Shown: positions 26,505-35,557 of the stretch, piece by piece
How positions within the stretch are numbered: position 1 is the stretch's first letter
Layout: the number at the start of each line of letters is the position of its first letter
DNA from: Cohnella pontilimi
GTDB lineage: Bacteria > Bacillota > Bacilli > Paenibacillales > Paenibacillaceae
Reading direction: 5' to 3'
Assembly (NCBI RefSeq): GCF_005049045.1
Contig: NZ_SUPK01000008.1
Location: forward strand, 186,001 to 250,000
Length of the DNA: 64,000 nt
Translations under genes and position numbers: made by a program
The notes under the pieces: model-generated
Told to the model about the DNA's origin: nothing
Seen by the model: only the letters and a program-made list of their open reading frames with translations
Databases searched by the model: none

Positions 26505-26575
26505 GAGCCGGATGCGACGATCCGCACGTCCGGTTCTGTGAGAGGCCCATGTAATTGCGCATGAGCCTACTCGAT
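26505..26575 (+). mobile_element. Relic of a group II intron 3' end (domains V and VI)
   Basis: GAGCCGGATGCGACG at 26505 and GCACGTCCGGTTC ending at 26536 match the conserved domain V hairpin of bacterial group II introns, including the AGC triad and the opposing GGUUC. The tetraloop region is about two bases short, so it is probably inactive. Domain VI follows (26543-26567), then CCTACTCGAT, the usual intron 3' end. No reverse transcriptase frame is left in 26181-26504, which otherwise holds nothing recognisable. The relic ends just outside the pseudouridine synthase stop. Confidence 0.7.
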
Positions 26576-26579
26576 TTCT

Positions 26580-27506
26580 TTAAAACACACTCAAAAAGGC
26601 TTTCGGCACCGGAGACTCGAACCGCATCAGTTGCCCGGTCGACGGGTGCACGAAGGCGAGCACGCTGGCGTGGAGGCCGAGCCGGCCGATCGGCTTCGTC
26701 TTGGCTCCGTATTTCTTATCTCCCGCGATCGGATGGCCGATGTCCTGCATATGCACGCGGATCTGATTTTTGCGGCCGGTTTCCAGCCGGACCTCAAGCA
26801 GCGAGTACGTCTTGCTCGAACGCAGCACCTTGTAATGTGTCACCGCATGCTGACCGTCGCCCGGTGTCGGACTGGAGTACACCTTCAACGCCGCGTTGGC
26901 CTTCAGCCAGGATTCGACAGTGCCTTCCGGCTTGCGAACCTGACCTTCCACCAGCGCCGTGTAGGTGCGTTCGCGGACAACCTCATGCCAATCTGCCTGC
27001 ATTTTTTGCTGAACCTGCTCGCTTCGCGCGAACATCATGACGCCGGAGGTATCACGGTCCAGCCGGTGCAGGACGAAAATCCGGCTGCGCGGATCCTGCT
27101 TGCGCACGTAGTCCGTCAGCTGCCGGTATGCGGTCAGCTCTTTCTCCTCGGCCGTGGCGATCGACAGCAGCCCGGCGTCCTTGCGGATGACGATGACGTC
27201 CTCATCCTCATGCAAAATCGCCATCCCGACGAATCGCACCGTCTCAGGCGGCTTTCCCTTGCGCACCGTGACCTCGTCGCCGGGCTGAAGCGGATGATTG
27301 TAGGCGGTGACGTTTTTGCCGCCCACCGACACTTGCCCGCGGGAGAGCATCGCCTTGACGGCGTTTCGTCCTTGGCCGGGATGTACGCTGAACAGAAAGG
27401 ACAGCAGCTCCGCCGGTTCCCGTACCGTGAAGGAGCGGGAAGCTGGAGCTCCGCCTGGCGGCGTTCGGCCGGCGGAAGTTTTCGTGCTGGGATTTCGGCG
27501 TTTCAA
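26580..27506 (-). CDS. RluA-family pseudouridine synthase
   Basis: 308 residues. An N-terminal S4-like RNA-binding part (RNAVKAMLSRGQVSVGGKNVTAYNHPLQPGDEVTV) precedes the catalytic domain with FVLHRLDRDTSGVMMFAR, where the second Asp of HRLDRDTSG is the catalytic residue. LETGRKNQIRVHMQDIGHPIAGDKKYG completes the family pattern. It isomerises uridines in rRNA or tRNA; the target site is unknown. TTG 27506 is the only good upstream start. Confidence 0.93.
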   Translation of the reverse strand: MKRRNPSTKTSAGRTPPGGAPASRSFTVREPAELLSFLFSVHPGQGRNAVKAMLSRGQVSVGGKNVTAYNHPLQPGDEVTVRKGKPPETVRFVGMAILHEDEDVIVIRKDAGLLSIATAEEKELTAYRQLTDYVRKQDPRSRIFVLHRLDRDTSGVMMFARSEQVQQKMQADWHEVVRERTYTALVEGQVRKPEGTVESWLKANAALKVYSSPTPGDGQHAVTHYKVLRSSKTYSLLEVRLETGRKNQIRVHMQDIGHPIAGDKKYGAKTKPIGRLGLHASVLAFVHPSTGQLMRFESPVPKAFLSVF

Positions 27507-27522
27507 GTGGCGTCCATTCCTC

Positions 27523-29082
27523 TCACACAGGTAAAGTAAATTTCGCGTCGAGCGCGTTCTTGATAAATTGCACCGCTTCCGCCCTCGTCAAGTTATCCGA
27601 GCCTTTATAGCCTTCCACCGTGGCGGCGGTTTTGCCTTTGGAGTAGCCTTTGTCCAGTATGTACTGAATCGCGGCATTCCCTTTCAGGGGGTTGCCTGCT
27701 GCCGAAGCAAGCAACTCGGCGACGGAGGTGCGGTTGATCGGCAGCGACTTGGACTTGGCTTGGATCAGGCCCTTCAAGCTGAATCCATGCAGCAAAGCGA
27801 AATTGTAATAGCCATCCGACCATACGGAGGTTCCTGCGGTGTCGACTTTGGCTCCGTTCGCTTTACTGAACATGGCGAGAAATTCCTCTTCGCTCACCTT
27901 GTTCTCGGGTTTGAAAGTTCCATCCGGGTATCCGCTCACAAAGCCGGCTTCTGCCGCCCAATCGATCGTGCTTCGCGCCCAATGGCGCGACGTGTCGGTG
28001 AACTTAGACGCCGGTTGTTGCGGGTCCGCTTTGGCGCTCATGAACCGAACGGTGTAAGCGATCCGCTTGGAGGAGCCGTCTATCCCCTTCAGACCTTCAA
28101 TCTGCACCTGATAGGTGTCACCCGCGCTATACTTACCTACTCCGTCGGGACGGAAAATGACCGCAGGGCCGGTGCCATAATTACTGTTCTCTACGTTAAA
28201 ATAAGCGCCTTTGGCGGTGACATTGCGGTTGGCCGCGCCAAGCTTCCATGTTTTGCGGTCGCTAAGACGTAAGACCGTTACCGATACGGAGTCCGGCGAA
28301 AGCTTGCCGTACTCTTTCGGATTCAGGCTCACGGACCAGGCATGATCCGCTTCGAATACCTCGACGGGAAACGGTCCCTGCGCAGGGTAGGCGATATAGT
28401 GATAGTCTACCGTTTCCGTACGGCTCTTGTCGAAAATTTTCAGCGCCGTATAACTGAATTCGTCCTTCCCTTTCGCCAGTCCCATTCCCACCTTCTTAAG
28501 CGGCGGATTAAGGATCCAGCGCCGGTGTCCGACCCGATCGAGGTTCGTCGTATCGGAGTCGTCCATATACGATTGAACCGAATGGAACAAGATATGATCA
28601 TTATATCCATAGGAAGCGTAAATATTGGAGGTGCTCGTCGCTTCGTAGCCTTTTTGATAGAATTCGTCCGTCATATTTTTCGGCTGCGGCGGTGTATGGC
28701 CGAAGTTGCCCTCGGACGCCAGCAGCACCGCCCCGTATTGCGCCTTCAGATTGAGGTCGCCATCCGCCGACAAATCCGCGGGCAATCCACTGATAAAGCG
28801 GTAAAAGTTGAGCGCGTTGACGCCGTCCTGCACATACTCGGGACGAAGGGACCCCGGGGTATACGGACTGGCCACCGAAGGCGCCGTTATGTACGGCTTG
28901 TTGAAATCGGCTTTCGGGTTCATCGTTTGCTTCCATAAAGAGGCGATCTGCTGCGCGGTACGGACGGGGAGTCCGCTATCCGTTTCGTCAGCTGCGGCCG
29001 AGGCCGGATTCAAATTCGGTAACGCCAGAATCGAAAATATCATCGTGAAGATGGCAGTTCTAGCGGCGAAATTTCGAATCAT
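27523..29082 (-). CDS. Secreted CAP-domain protein with C-terminal SLH repeats
   Basis: 519 residues. A signal peptide (to about residue 29, PASA-A) is followed by a CAP/SCP-like domain, VNALNFYRFISGLPADLS to GHRRWILNPPLKKVGMGLA, with the conserved HRRW segment. A beta-rich middle part and SLH repeats follow, the first being clear (FTDTSRHWARSTIDWAAEAGFVSGYPDGTF) and two more degenerate. It should be bound to the cell wall through pyruvylated polymers. Biochemical role unknown. Minus-strand single gene, divergent from the ABC operon. Confidence 0.88.
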   Translation of the reverse strand: MIRNFAARTAIFTMIFSILALPNLNPASAAADETDSGLPVRTAQQIASLWKQTMNPKADFNKPYITAPSVASPYTPGSLRPEYVQDGVNALNFYRFISGLPADLSADGDLNLKAQYGAVLLASEGNFGHTPPQPKNMTDEFYQKGYEATSTSNIYASYGYNDHILFHSVQSYMDDSDTTNLDRVGHRRWILNPPLKKVGMGLAKGKDEFSYTALKIFDKSRTETVDYHYIAYPAQGPFPVEVFEADHAWSVSLNPKEYGKLSPDSVSVTVLRLSDRKTWKLGAANRNVTAKGAYFNVENSNYGTGPAVIFRPDGVGKYSAGDTYQVQIEGLKGIDGSSKRIAYTVRFMSAKADPQQPASKFTDTSRHWARSTIDWAAEAGFVSGYPDGTFKPENKVSEEEFLAMFSKANGAKVDTAGTSVWSDGYYNFALLHGFSLKGLIQAKSKSLPINRTSVAELLASAAGNPLKGNAAIQYILDKGYSKGKTAATVEGYKGSDNLTRAEAVQFIKNALDAKFTLPV

Positions 29083-29174
29083 GCTGTTTCACTCACCTTT
29101 CTTGTGGGTAAAGCGTGCTGTGATTCTTCTATTCTACTATTTTTCGACTTCCACCCTACCCATTCGTGATAGAA

Positions 29175-29223
29175 TTGACGATTAAAAAAGTTTAATGTAT
29201 AGTGTGTATATCTACATACACAC
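29175..29223 (+). promoter_or_regulatory. Promoter and GntR-type operator of the ABC operon
   Basis: TTGACG (29175-29180), a 17-bp spacer and TATAGT (29198-29203) form a strong sigma-A promoter. GTGTGTAT (29202-29209) and ATACACAC (29216-29223) form a perfect inverted repeat with a 6-bp centre at the transcription start. The YtrA-like GntR regulator two genes downstream is the likely ligand. Confidence 0.75.
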
Positions 29224-29276
29224 CTGAACAATTTTGTGCCGACACGAGAACGAGCGGCATAGAGGAAAGGAGCCCT

Positions 29277-30002
29277 ATGACCGGTTGGAAAGCGGTATGG
29301 ACGATTGCCCGATTCGGTTGGAAAAGAGATTGGATCGGCGTGATGATCACCTTCCTGTTCGCCATGTACGTGGGAGGATCCATTGCGTTCAACCTGCAGT
29401 ATCTGCTTACGGAGAACGAGCCCCTATGGGCGATGAACATGCTGGTCGATTGGCTTTACCTGATGACGTTTCCCGCTTTCGGGTGCTTGATGAACCGCAC
29501 TTCTTTCGCGATTTGGCGCGATGACGTCTATACGAGGAGAATCGCTCATTGGCGCACGATGCCCATTCCACTCGCGTCAATCGTGCAAGCGCGGTTGCTC
29601 CAATCCGTGTTTCAGCTTCCGCTGATCGGCTTTCCGTTCTTGTTCTTACAATATGCTCTTTCGCCGGGGCTGCAGGAACTGGTTTCTCCGATGCAGTTGG
29701 CTGCGGTGGGTGTCATCTGGATTTGCTATTCCGTTGTGGTGAATACCGTCTTGGTATGGCTGGAGTTGAGCACCAGTGGTAAGCGGTATGTCCAAGGCTA
29801 CCTGATGTTTATCCTCCTATGCGTCGCTGCCGCTGTGATTTGCAGATTGGCGGATGTGCAATTGTTTCGCGAAACCTTAAAACTGATCGAGTCCGGGCAA
29901 TACGGCTGGCTGCCGGTGTTTGCCGTGATAGCGGGCGCTTGCGGGTATGCCGGTTATCGGATGACATTGAGAACAATGCGGAACAGACCTTACGTTTTTT
30001 AA
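29277..30002 (+). CDS. ABC-2-like membrane permease subunit
   Basis: 241 residues with six predicted helices, for example WIGVMITFLFAMYVGGSIAF and MFILLCVAAAVICRLA. It resembles the membrane proteins of YtrABC-type transporters in Firmicutes. The ATPase partner is probably the protein encoded at 30442. Start ATG 29277 follows GGAAAGGAGCCCT; upstream in-frame sequence overlaps the operator. Substrate unknown; homologous systems respond to cell-wall stress. Confidence 0.75.
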   Translation: MTGWKAVWTIARFGWKRDWIGVMITFLFAMYVGGSIAFNLQYLLTENEPLWAMNMLVDWLYLMTFPAFGCLMNRTSFAIWRDDVYTRRIAHWRTMPIPLASIVQARLLQSVFQLPLIGFPFLFLQYALSPGLQELVSPMQLAAVGVIWICYSVVVNTVLVWLELSTSGKRYVQGYLMFILLCVAAAVICRLADVQLFRETLKLIESGQYGWLPVFAVIAGACGYAGYRMTLRTMRNRPYVF

Positions 30003-30035
30003 GGGAATGCCGTAGTGAAGAGAGGAGGTGGCCCT

Positions 30036-30455
30036 GTGCGGCTGCCGATCCGCATTGACGAACAACGGCCGGAACCCCTCTATCATCAGATCGAAGTGCA
30101 GCTGCGCGGGCTCATCCTGGGCGGAGAGCTGCAGGAAGGGACGGCGCTTCCGTCCATCCGGGAGCTGGCGGTTTCCTTAAAATGCAGTGCGATTACGATA
30201 CGGCGGGTGTACCAGGATCTGGAGCATGAAGGCTTGATCCGTACGCGTCAAGGAGCGGGTACATTCGTGGCCCGGGTCGAGACGGCCGAATTGGACCGTC
30301 ATCGCGTAACCCGCGTGATGGAAGAGCTTGAGAAGGCGGTAGAAGCGGGTCTCGCGCTCCATTGCACGATCGAAGAGATCGAGGATGCTTTTCGACAGAT
30401 TATGAGGACCAAATCTTCTGAGCAAAGGGGAGATTCCGAAGATGACCGGGAATAA
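30036..30455 (+). CDS. GntR-family regulator, YtrA subfamily
   Basis: 139 residues. The N-terminal winged helix is clear: PLYHQIEVQLRGLILGGELQEGTALPSIRELAVSL and ITIRRVYQDLEHEGLIRTRQGAGTFVA. The short C-terminal dimer helix (LDRHRVTRVMEELEKAVEAGLAL) is typical of the YtrA group, which has no ligand domain. The group represses its own ABC-transporter operon. GTG 30036 follows AGAGGAGGTGGCCCT. It overlaps the ATPase gene. Confidence 0.9.
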   Translation: MRLPIRIDEQRPEPLYHQIEVQLRGLILGGELQEGTALPSIRELAVSLKCSAITIRRVYQDLEHEGLIRTRQGAGTFVARVETAELDRHRVTRVMEELEKAVEAGLALHCTIEEIEDAFRQIMRTKSSEQRGDSEDDRE

Positions 30456-31374
30456 AGATCAGCGGGCGATCCGTCTGGAAGGTGTGAGAACACAGGGAGC
30501 CGGCCATCCGCTCGGCCCACTGGATGCCGAGATCCCAAGCGGTCTCGTCACGGCGGTTGTCGGTCCGAACGGATCCGGCAAAAGCACGCTGTTCCGCACG
30601 CTGCTCGGATTGGAGCCGATCCGGGAAGGGGCGGCCTTTGTACTGGAGTCTCCGGTGCTTCCGGATTCGTCCGAAACCTATAAAGCGAGAATTGGCTTTC
30701 TGGCGGAAAATCCTCACCCCGGAGACGATCGCCTGACGACGCGGGAGAAAGCGAGTTTTGCTTCCTTGTGGTACCCGGACTGGAACGAAATCCGTTACCG
30801 GGAGCTGCTCAGCCGGTTCGGCATTGACGACACCGTGACGTTGTCCAAGTTGTCCAAAGGCATGCGCCGCAAAGCAGAGCTGGCAGTGGCGATGGCGCAT
30901 GAGCCGGAGCTGCTTCTATTGGATGAACCGTCATCCGGTCTTGATCCGTTCGCCTGGAAGATCATGCTGGAGGAGCTTCAACGTTACATGGAACCCGGCG
31001 ATCGCACCTTGCTCCTATCTAGTCACGTAACGGAGGAAGTGAAGCGGATGGCAGACTGTATTTTGTTTATGAACGGCGGCCGGATTCTCGGATTGTTCGA
31101 GAAAGACCGGTTGTTCGACGAATGGCGGTCGCTGCTCATTCGCGGACCGGCCGGGGGCGAGAAGGACTTGGAGCTGCTCGCCAAGCTCCCCGGGTGGCGT
31201 CAGGCTTCCTACGCCGGTTCAGGCCTTTGCCGGGTCGAAACCGACGCGATGGGGAAGGAAGACGGGTATTTGCAGTCTTGCGGATTCCATGTGCTCGAAA
31301 GCCGGCGCATGGAATTGGAAGATATATTGAACTGTTTGATTGTAAAGGAGGACAACAACAGTGAATCCGCTTAA
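30442..31374 (+). CDS. ABC transporter ATPase (YtrB/BcrA-like)
   Basis: 310 residues. Walker A GPNGSGKST (41-49), signature LSKGMRRKAELAVAM, Walker B LLLLDEPSSGLDP and the switch histidine in LLSSHVTEE are all present. It probably powers the permease encoded at 29277, since both belong to the GntR-led unit. The start overlaps the GntR gene by 14 bp, and the next ATPase gene overlaps its end by 14 bp. Confidence 0.9.
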   Translation: MTGNKDQRAIRLEGVRTQGAGHPLGPLDAEIPSGLVTAVVGPNGSGKSTLFRTLLGLEPIREGAAFVLESPVLPDSSETYKARIGFLAENPHPGDDRLTTREKASFASLWYPDWNEIRYRELLSRFGIDDTVTLSKLSKGMRRKAELAVAMAHEPELLLLDEPSSGLDPFAWKIMLEELQRYMEPGDRTLLLSSHVTEEVKRMADCILFMNGGRILGLFEKDRLFDEWRSLLIRGPAGGEKDLELLAKLPGWRQASYAGSGLCRVETDAMGKEDGYLQSCGFHVLESRRMELEDILNCLIVKEDNNSESA

Positions 31375-32263
31375 AGTGGAACAGGTCGTCAAGCAGTACG
31401 GCGACAAAACGGCTGTAAACGGACTGAGCTTCGAAGTGTCGGAAGGCGAAATTTATGGCCTGCTCGGCGCGAACGGAGCCGGCAAAACGACCACGATGCG
31501 CATGATCCTCGGACTCATTTTCCCGGATGACGGGGACATTCGGTATTTCGGCAACATCTACAGCCAGGAACAGCTTTCCATGCTCGGCTATTTGCCGGAA
31601 GAAAGAGGCATGTATCCGAAAATCAAGGTGAGCGACCAAATCATCTACTTGGCCCAGCTTCGGGGCATGTCCCGCAAAGATGCGGAGACCAATTTGAAGC
31701 ATTGGCTCGACAAATTTCAAGTGCCCGAATATTACGACAAGAAGATCGAAGAACTGTCCAAGGGCAATCAGCAAAAGATCCAGTTCATCGCCGCAGTCAT
31801 TCATAAACCGCGCATACTCATTTTGGACGAAGCATTCAGCGGGTTGGACCCGGTTAACGTGGAGCTGCTGAAATCAACGGTGAAAGAGCTGCGCGACAAC
31901 GGCACGAGTATCGTATTTTCGACTCATCGTATGGAACATGTGGAAGAGCTGTGCCGCAACATCACGATCATGCATAAATCGAAACCGGTTCTTCAGGGAC
32001 CAATTCGGGAGATCAAGAAACAATTCCCGCAGGAGCGTGTGATTCTATCCGCAGAAGGTGAAGTTACCGGACTGGAAGCCATCACCGGTGTCACCCAAGT
32101 GGTGCGGCAGGAGAACAGCTATGAATGCACGGTGCAGTCGCCTGACGTTGCCCAGCATATTTTGAAGCACGCGCTCGCACAAGGGCCTGTCCGCCGGTTC
32201 GAGTTGATGGAGCCGACATTGAATGAAATTTTCATCCGAACGGTAGGTGAGCGCCATGAATAA
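31361..32263 (+). CDS. ABC transporter ATPase (NatA-like)
   Basis: 300 residues with Walker A GANGAGKTT (36-44), a Q-loop region YLPEERGMYPKIKV, signature LSKGNQQKIQF, Walker B ILILDEAFSGLDP and THRMEHVEELC. The YLPEERG and FSTHRMEHVEEL segments match NatA-like ATPases of the sodium-efflux/ABC-2 exporters. The start is GTG 31361 with AAAGGAGGACAACAACA. Its partner is the permease just downstream. Confidence 0.9.
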   Translation: MNPLKVEQVVKQYGDKTAVNGLSFEVSEGEIYGLLGANGAGKTTTMRMILGLIFPDDGDIRYFGNIYSQEQLSMLGYLPEERGMYPKIKVSDQIIYLAQLRGMSRKDAETNLKHWLDKFQVPEYYDKKIEELSKGNQQKIQFIAAVIHKPRILILDEAFSGLDPVNVELLKSTVKELRDNGTSIVFSTHRMEHVEELCRNITIMHKSKPVLQGPIREIKKQFPQERVILSAEGEVTGLEAITGVTQVVRQENSYECTVQSPDVAQHILKHALAQGPVRRFELMEPTLNEIFIRTVGERHE

Positions 32264-33518
32264 ACTCGGGACGGTTATTTCGTTTACGCTGCGGAACAAG
32301 TTGCGAAGCAAAGCATTTATCATCTCGACTGTGGTCCTTATGCTTCTCGTCATCGTCGGCGGCAACGTGCCGTATCTGATCAACAAGCTGGGCGGAGAAG
32401 ACAAGGCCAGCCAAGTCGGTTATGTAGCAGGACAGTACCCGGACATCATTCAAAAGCTGCAAATCCAATACGCTGCCCAACCAGAGCCGGATGTGGTGCT
32501 GCAGAACTCTGCGGACGAAGCTCAACTCAAACAATGGGTGGAAGATGGTACGCTGACCGGCTACCTCACGTTCCAAGAGAATAAGGAAGCTGGGTTCCCG
32601 GATGTGACTTACCACGCGAAGAGCGCTCTGGGCTCCGGCACTTCACGGTCTTTGTCGGCCACGCTTCAAGCGGTGAAAGCGCAAATGGTCGTGGAGGACG
32701 CCGGATTGACCGAAGCGCAAATCAAGATGCTTCAGACGCCGGTTCAGTTAAAGAATGAGCAAATCAGCCTGACGAACGGCACAGGCAAAACGGAAGAAGA
32801 GCAAAATACCGCCATCGGTTTGACCTACGTCGTCGTCATTCTGCTCTTCATGTCGGTCATGATCACGGGACAGCTCATTGCCACGGAAATTACCGCGGAG
32901 AAGAGCTCCCGGGTCATGGAGATCATCGTGACGAGCGTATCGCCGCTTACCCAGATGTGGGGCAAAATTATCGGCATGTTCGTCGTTGCCGTACTGCAAA
33001 TTGCGGTCATTCTAGGCGCCTTGACGGTCAACATTAACTTGCCTCACAACGCAGAGGCATTTCGAGCGATGGGGATCCGGTTGGATACGATTGATCCGAC
33101 GATGATCGTCTATGCGATTTTGTTCTTCCTGGCCGGATTTTTCATGTACGCCACGCTGTTCGCAGCCGTCGGCTCGATCGTCAGCCGCACGGAAGACCTC
33201 GGCCAGGCGGTTCTGCCGATTACTATGTTGACGCTCGTCGGATTCTATGTCGCCATGTTCGGCCTGACACATCCGGAAAGTCCGCTTATCGTGATATGTT
33301 CGTTCATCCCGTTCTTCTCGCCATTCTTAATGGTGTTAAGGGTAGGGCTGGCGAATCCGGGTTGGTGGGAAGTCATTCTGGCATTCGTCATCCTGATCGT
33401 CTCCACTTTGGCGATTGGCTGGCTTTCCGCCAAGATCTACCGCGCAGGCGTGCTCATGTACGGCAAACGGCCGTCGCTGAAAGAGCTTGTGAAAGCGATG
33501 AAGGCTTATAAGGTGTAG
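32256..33518 (+). CDS. ABC-2 permease (NatB-like)
   Basis: 420 residues. One N-terminal helix (about 17-40), a large external domain (45-185) and five to six C-terminal helices are visible. TAEKSSRVMEIIVTSVSPLTQMWGKI is the conserved ABC-2 amphipathic motif following the second helix. It matches NatB exporters. It overlaps the NatA-like gene by 8 bp; ATG 32256 is chosen over the GTG three codons earlier. The operon ends in a terminator at 33584-33619. Confidence 0.88.
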   Translation: MNKLGTVISFTLRNKLRSKAFIISTVVLMLLVIVGGNVPYLINKLGGEDKASQVGYVAGQYPDIIQKLQIQYAAQPEPDVVLQNSADEAQLKQWVEDGTLTGYLTFQENKEAGFPDVTYHAKSALGSGTSRSLSATLQAVKAQMVVEDAGLTEAQIKMLQTPVQLKNEQISLTNGTGKTEEEQNTAIGLTYVVVILLFMSVMITGQLIATEITAEKSSRVMEIIVTSVSPLTQMWGKIIGMFVVAVLQIAVILGALTVNINLPHNAEAFRAMGIRLDTIDPTMIVYAILFFLAGFFMYATLFAAVGSIVSRTEDLGQAVLPITMLTLVGFYVAMFGLTHPESPLIVICSFIPFFSPFLMVLRVGLANPGWWEVILAFVILIVSTLAIGWLSAKIYRAGVLMYGKRPSLKELVKAMKAYKV

Positions 33519-33583
33519 TTGCGTGATTAACCTGGACCGTAAAGCTTCTGTAGCTATAATCCGGGACCGGGGTCGTCAAGCAC

Positions 33584-33619
33584 AAAAGGCAGGTACACGC
33601 ATTCGCGTACCTGCCTTTT
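33584..33619 (+). terminator. Terminator of the ABC operon
   Basis: A 13-bp perfect stem with AAAA on the left and TTTT on the right, usable from both strands. Confidence 0.85.
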
Positions 33620-33773
33620 CGATCGTCCCGGCTTTCCCCGGTTCCATTCTTCAGGTCTTCCCAACCAGTGCCAAACCATGTACCTCCCCCACATGCAAAT
33701 GCCGTGACGCCTAGTGAATCGCGTCTCTTCATAAGCATTACGCACATCCGCCGTCGGCCAACCCTGTATCACA

Positions 33774-33832
33774 AAAAAAGGGGGCTGTCCCAAAAAGTCA
33801 TAAACTGGCCTAGAGGGACGGCTCCGTTTTTT
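33774..33832. repeat. Hairpin with IS-end-like sequence GGGGCTGTCCCAAAAAGTC
   Basis: GGGGCTGTCCC (33781-33791) pairs with GGGACGGCTCC (33815-33825), flanked by A-run and T-run. The left arm plus AAAAAGTC resembles the terminal repeats of IS1182/IS4-type elements. It may be a MITE-sized relic or simply a bidirectional terminator. Confidence 0.45.
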
Positions 33833-33958
33833 TGTTCCGGAAACAAAAGAGACCATCTTTTGGTAAAATGTATATAAAACATTTCCGCACATTGGTGGAA
33901 TTGTGCATACCCGCAGGCGCGTACTATGGCCAAACCAAATAGCTAGGGAGGGATCCTC

Positions 33959-35557
33959 TTGAGTCATGACGTGATAAACGAAATTCAAAACGGAAGAACC
34001 ACGCTTGGAATCGAGTTCGGTTCCACTCGAATTAAAGCCGTCCTTATTGGCAATAATCATATCCCCCTCGCATCTGGCAGCCATGATTGGAAAAATAGCT
34101 ACTCGAATCAAATATGGACTTATACATTAGAGGATATCTGGAAGGGCTTACAAGATAGTTATCGGAAGATGGCTAGCGATGTAAAGCAGCAATACGGAAT
34201 CACTTTACGGACAGTCGGAGCAATAGGGTTCAGCGGAATGATGCATGGTTATATGGTTTTCGACGAAGCCGGCGAACTTCTTACTCCATTCCGTACCTGG
34301 CGAAATAACATTACTGAGCAAGCGTCGAAAGTGCTCAGCGGTTTATTCCATTTCCATATCCCTCAACGTTGGAGTATTGCCCATCTTTATCAATCGATCT
34401 TGAACGAGGAAAAGCATGTAGCCGATATTCGATTCTTAACCACGTTGGCGGGATACATCCATTGGAAATTATCAGGCCAGAAGGTAATAGGCGTCGGCGA
34501 AGCTTCCGGCGTTTTTCCGATCCATACTCATACCAAGGATTACCATTCCGCGATGGCGGAACAATTCAATAAGCTAATTGCATCTTACAAGCTTCCGTGG
34601 AAGCTTGAGGATATCCTCCCTAGCGTATTGGTTGCCGGCGAGATCGCAGGCTCGCTTACCGAAGAAGGCGCTAAGTTGCTAGACGTAACGGGCGAACTGC
34701 AAGCGGGAATTCCGCTTTGTCCGCCGGAAGGAGATGCCGGAACAGGAATGGTCTCAACCAACAGCGTCGCGAGGCGAACTGGTAATGTATCGGCAGGAAC
34801 ATCCGTATTTGCTATGGTTGTCCTCGAGAAAGAATTATCCAAGGCTTACGAAGAGATCGATCTCGTGACAACTCCGTCGGGCAACCTGGTTGCGATGGCG
34901 CATTCCAATAACTGCACCTCCGACTTAAATGAGTGGGTCGGCTTGTTCGGCCAGTTCGCCAAAGTCATGGGGATGGAAGTCGACGCGAATAAGCTTTTTG
35001 GCACGTTGTACAACCTGGCGCTTCAAGGCGACCCGGATTGTGGCGGACTGTTAGCATATGGCTATCTTTCAGGGGAACACATGACTCATTTTGAAGAAGG
35101 TCGTCCGTTGTTCGTGCGTTCGTCGGAAAGCCATTTCAATCTGCCTAATTTCATGCGCGTTCATTTGTTTACGGCCCTCGGAGCCTTAAAAACGGGCATG
35201 GATATCCTTCTCAAACAAGAAGCCGTGAAGCTGGACGAAATTTTAGGACATGGCGGATTTTTCAAAACCGTCGGCGTAGGGCAAAAGATTATGGCTGCAG
35301 CACTTGATGTTCCAGTGTCCGTTATGGAAACAGCAGGAGAAGGCGGAGCATGGGGAATAGCTTTGTTAGCTTCTTTCATGCTTAATCGGACAGACAATGA
35401 AACGTTGGAAGAGTATTTGAACAACAAAGTGTTCTCAGGAAAAGCCGGAGTTACAATTCAACCAGAACCTAAAGACGTACAAGGATTTGAAACGTTCATG
35501 CAGCGTTACACCAGGGGGCTCGCCATTGAGAGAGCCGCAGTTGAATATTTGAACTAG
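33959..35557 (+). CDS. FGGY-family carbohydrate kinase
   Basis: 532 residues. The N-terminal ATP-binding phosphate-1 motif is [15 protein letters not shown]. The sugar-site region reads [16 protein letters not shown] and PFRTWRNN. The C-terminal domain has [41 protein letters not shown] and [15 protein letters not shown]. The closest type is the long xylulokinase/L-ribulokinase-like kinases that usually sit beside araA and araD. No isomerase or epimerase gene is adjacent here, so the substrate cannot be fixed. TTG 33959 follows GGGAGGGATCCTC. Confidence 0.88.
   Translation: MSHDVINEIQNGRTTLGIEFGSTRIKAVLIGNNHIPLASGSHDWKNSYSNQIWTYTLEDIWKGLQDSYRKMASDVKQQYGITLRTVGAIGFSGMMHGYMVFDEAGELLTPFRTWRNNITEQASKVLSGLFHFHIPQRWSIAHLYQSILNEEKHVADIRFLTTLAGYIHWKLSGQKVIGVGEASGVFPIHTHTKDYHSAMAEQFNKLIASYKLPWKLEDILPSVLVAGEIAGSLTEEGAKLLDVTGELQAGIPLCPPEGDAGTGMVSTNSVARRTGNVSAGTSVFAMVVLEKELSKAYEEIDLVTTPSGNLVAMAHSNNCTSDLNEWVGLFGQFAKVMGMEVDANKLFGTLYNLALQGDPDCGGLLAYGYLSGEHMTHFEEGRPLFVRSSESHFNLPNFMRVHLFTALGALKTGMDILLKQEAVKLDEILGHGGFFKTVGVGQKIMAAALDVPVSVMETAGEGGAWGIALLASFMLNRTDNETLEEYLNNKVFSGKAGVTIQPEPKDVQGFETFMQRYTRGLAIERAAVEYLN

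Larger units (their letters stand above)
33519..33958. other. Non-coding interval with two hairpins
   Basis: The first hairpin, AAAAGGCAGGTAC (33584-33596) with GTACCTGCCTTTT (33607-33619), is a bidirectional terminator for the ABC operon. The second is the GGGGCTGTCCC element described separately. No credible gene is present: a long reading frame on the minus strand runs against the kinase gene and lacks a ribosome site. The kinase promoter is presumably between 33840 and 33950, for example the AT-rich stretch around TTTGGTAAAATGTATATAAAAC. Confidence 0.5.

Noticed and set aside
26220-26527. Two minus-strand frames beside the group II relic
   Set aside because: They run over the intron domain V on the wrong strand and match nothing; the region is better explained as intron remnant.
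33554-34111. 185-codon minus-strand frame
   Set aside because: It covers a terminator hairpin and the start of the FGGY kinase, has no ribosome site and no recognisable domain.
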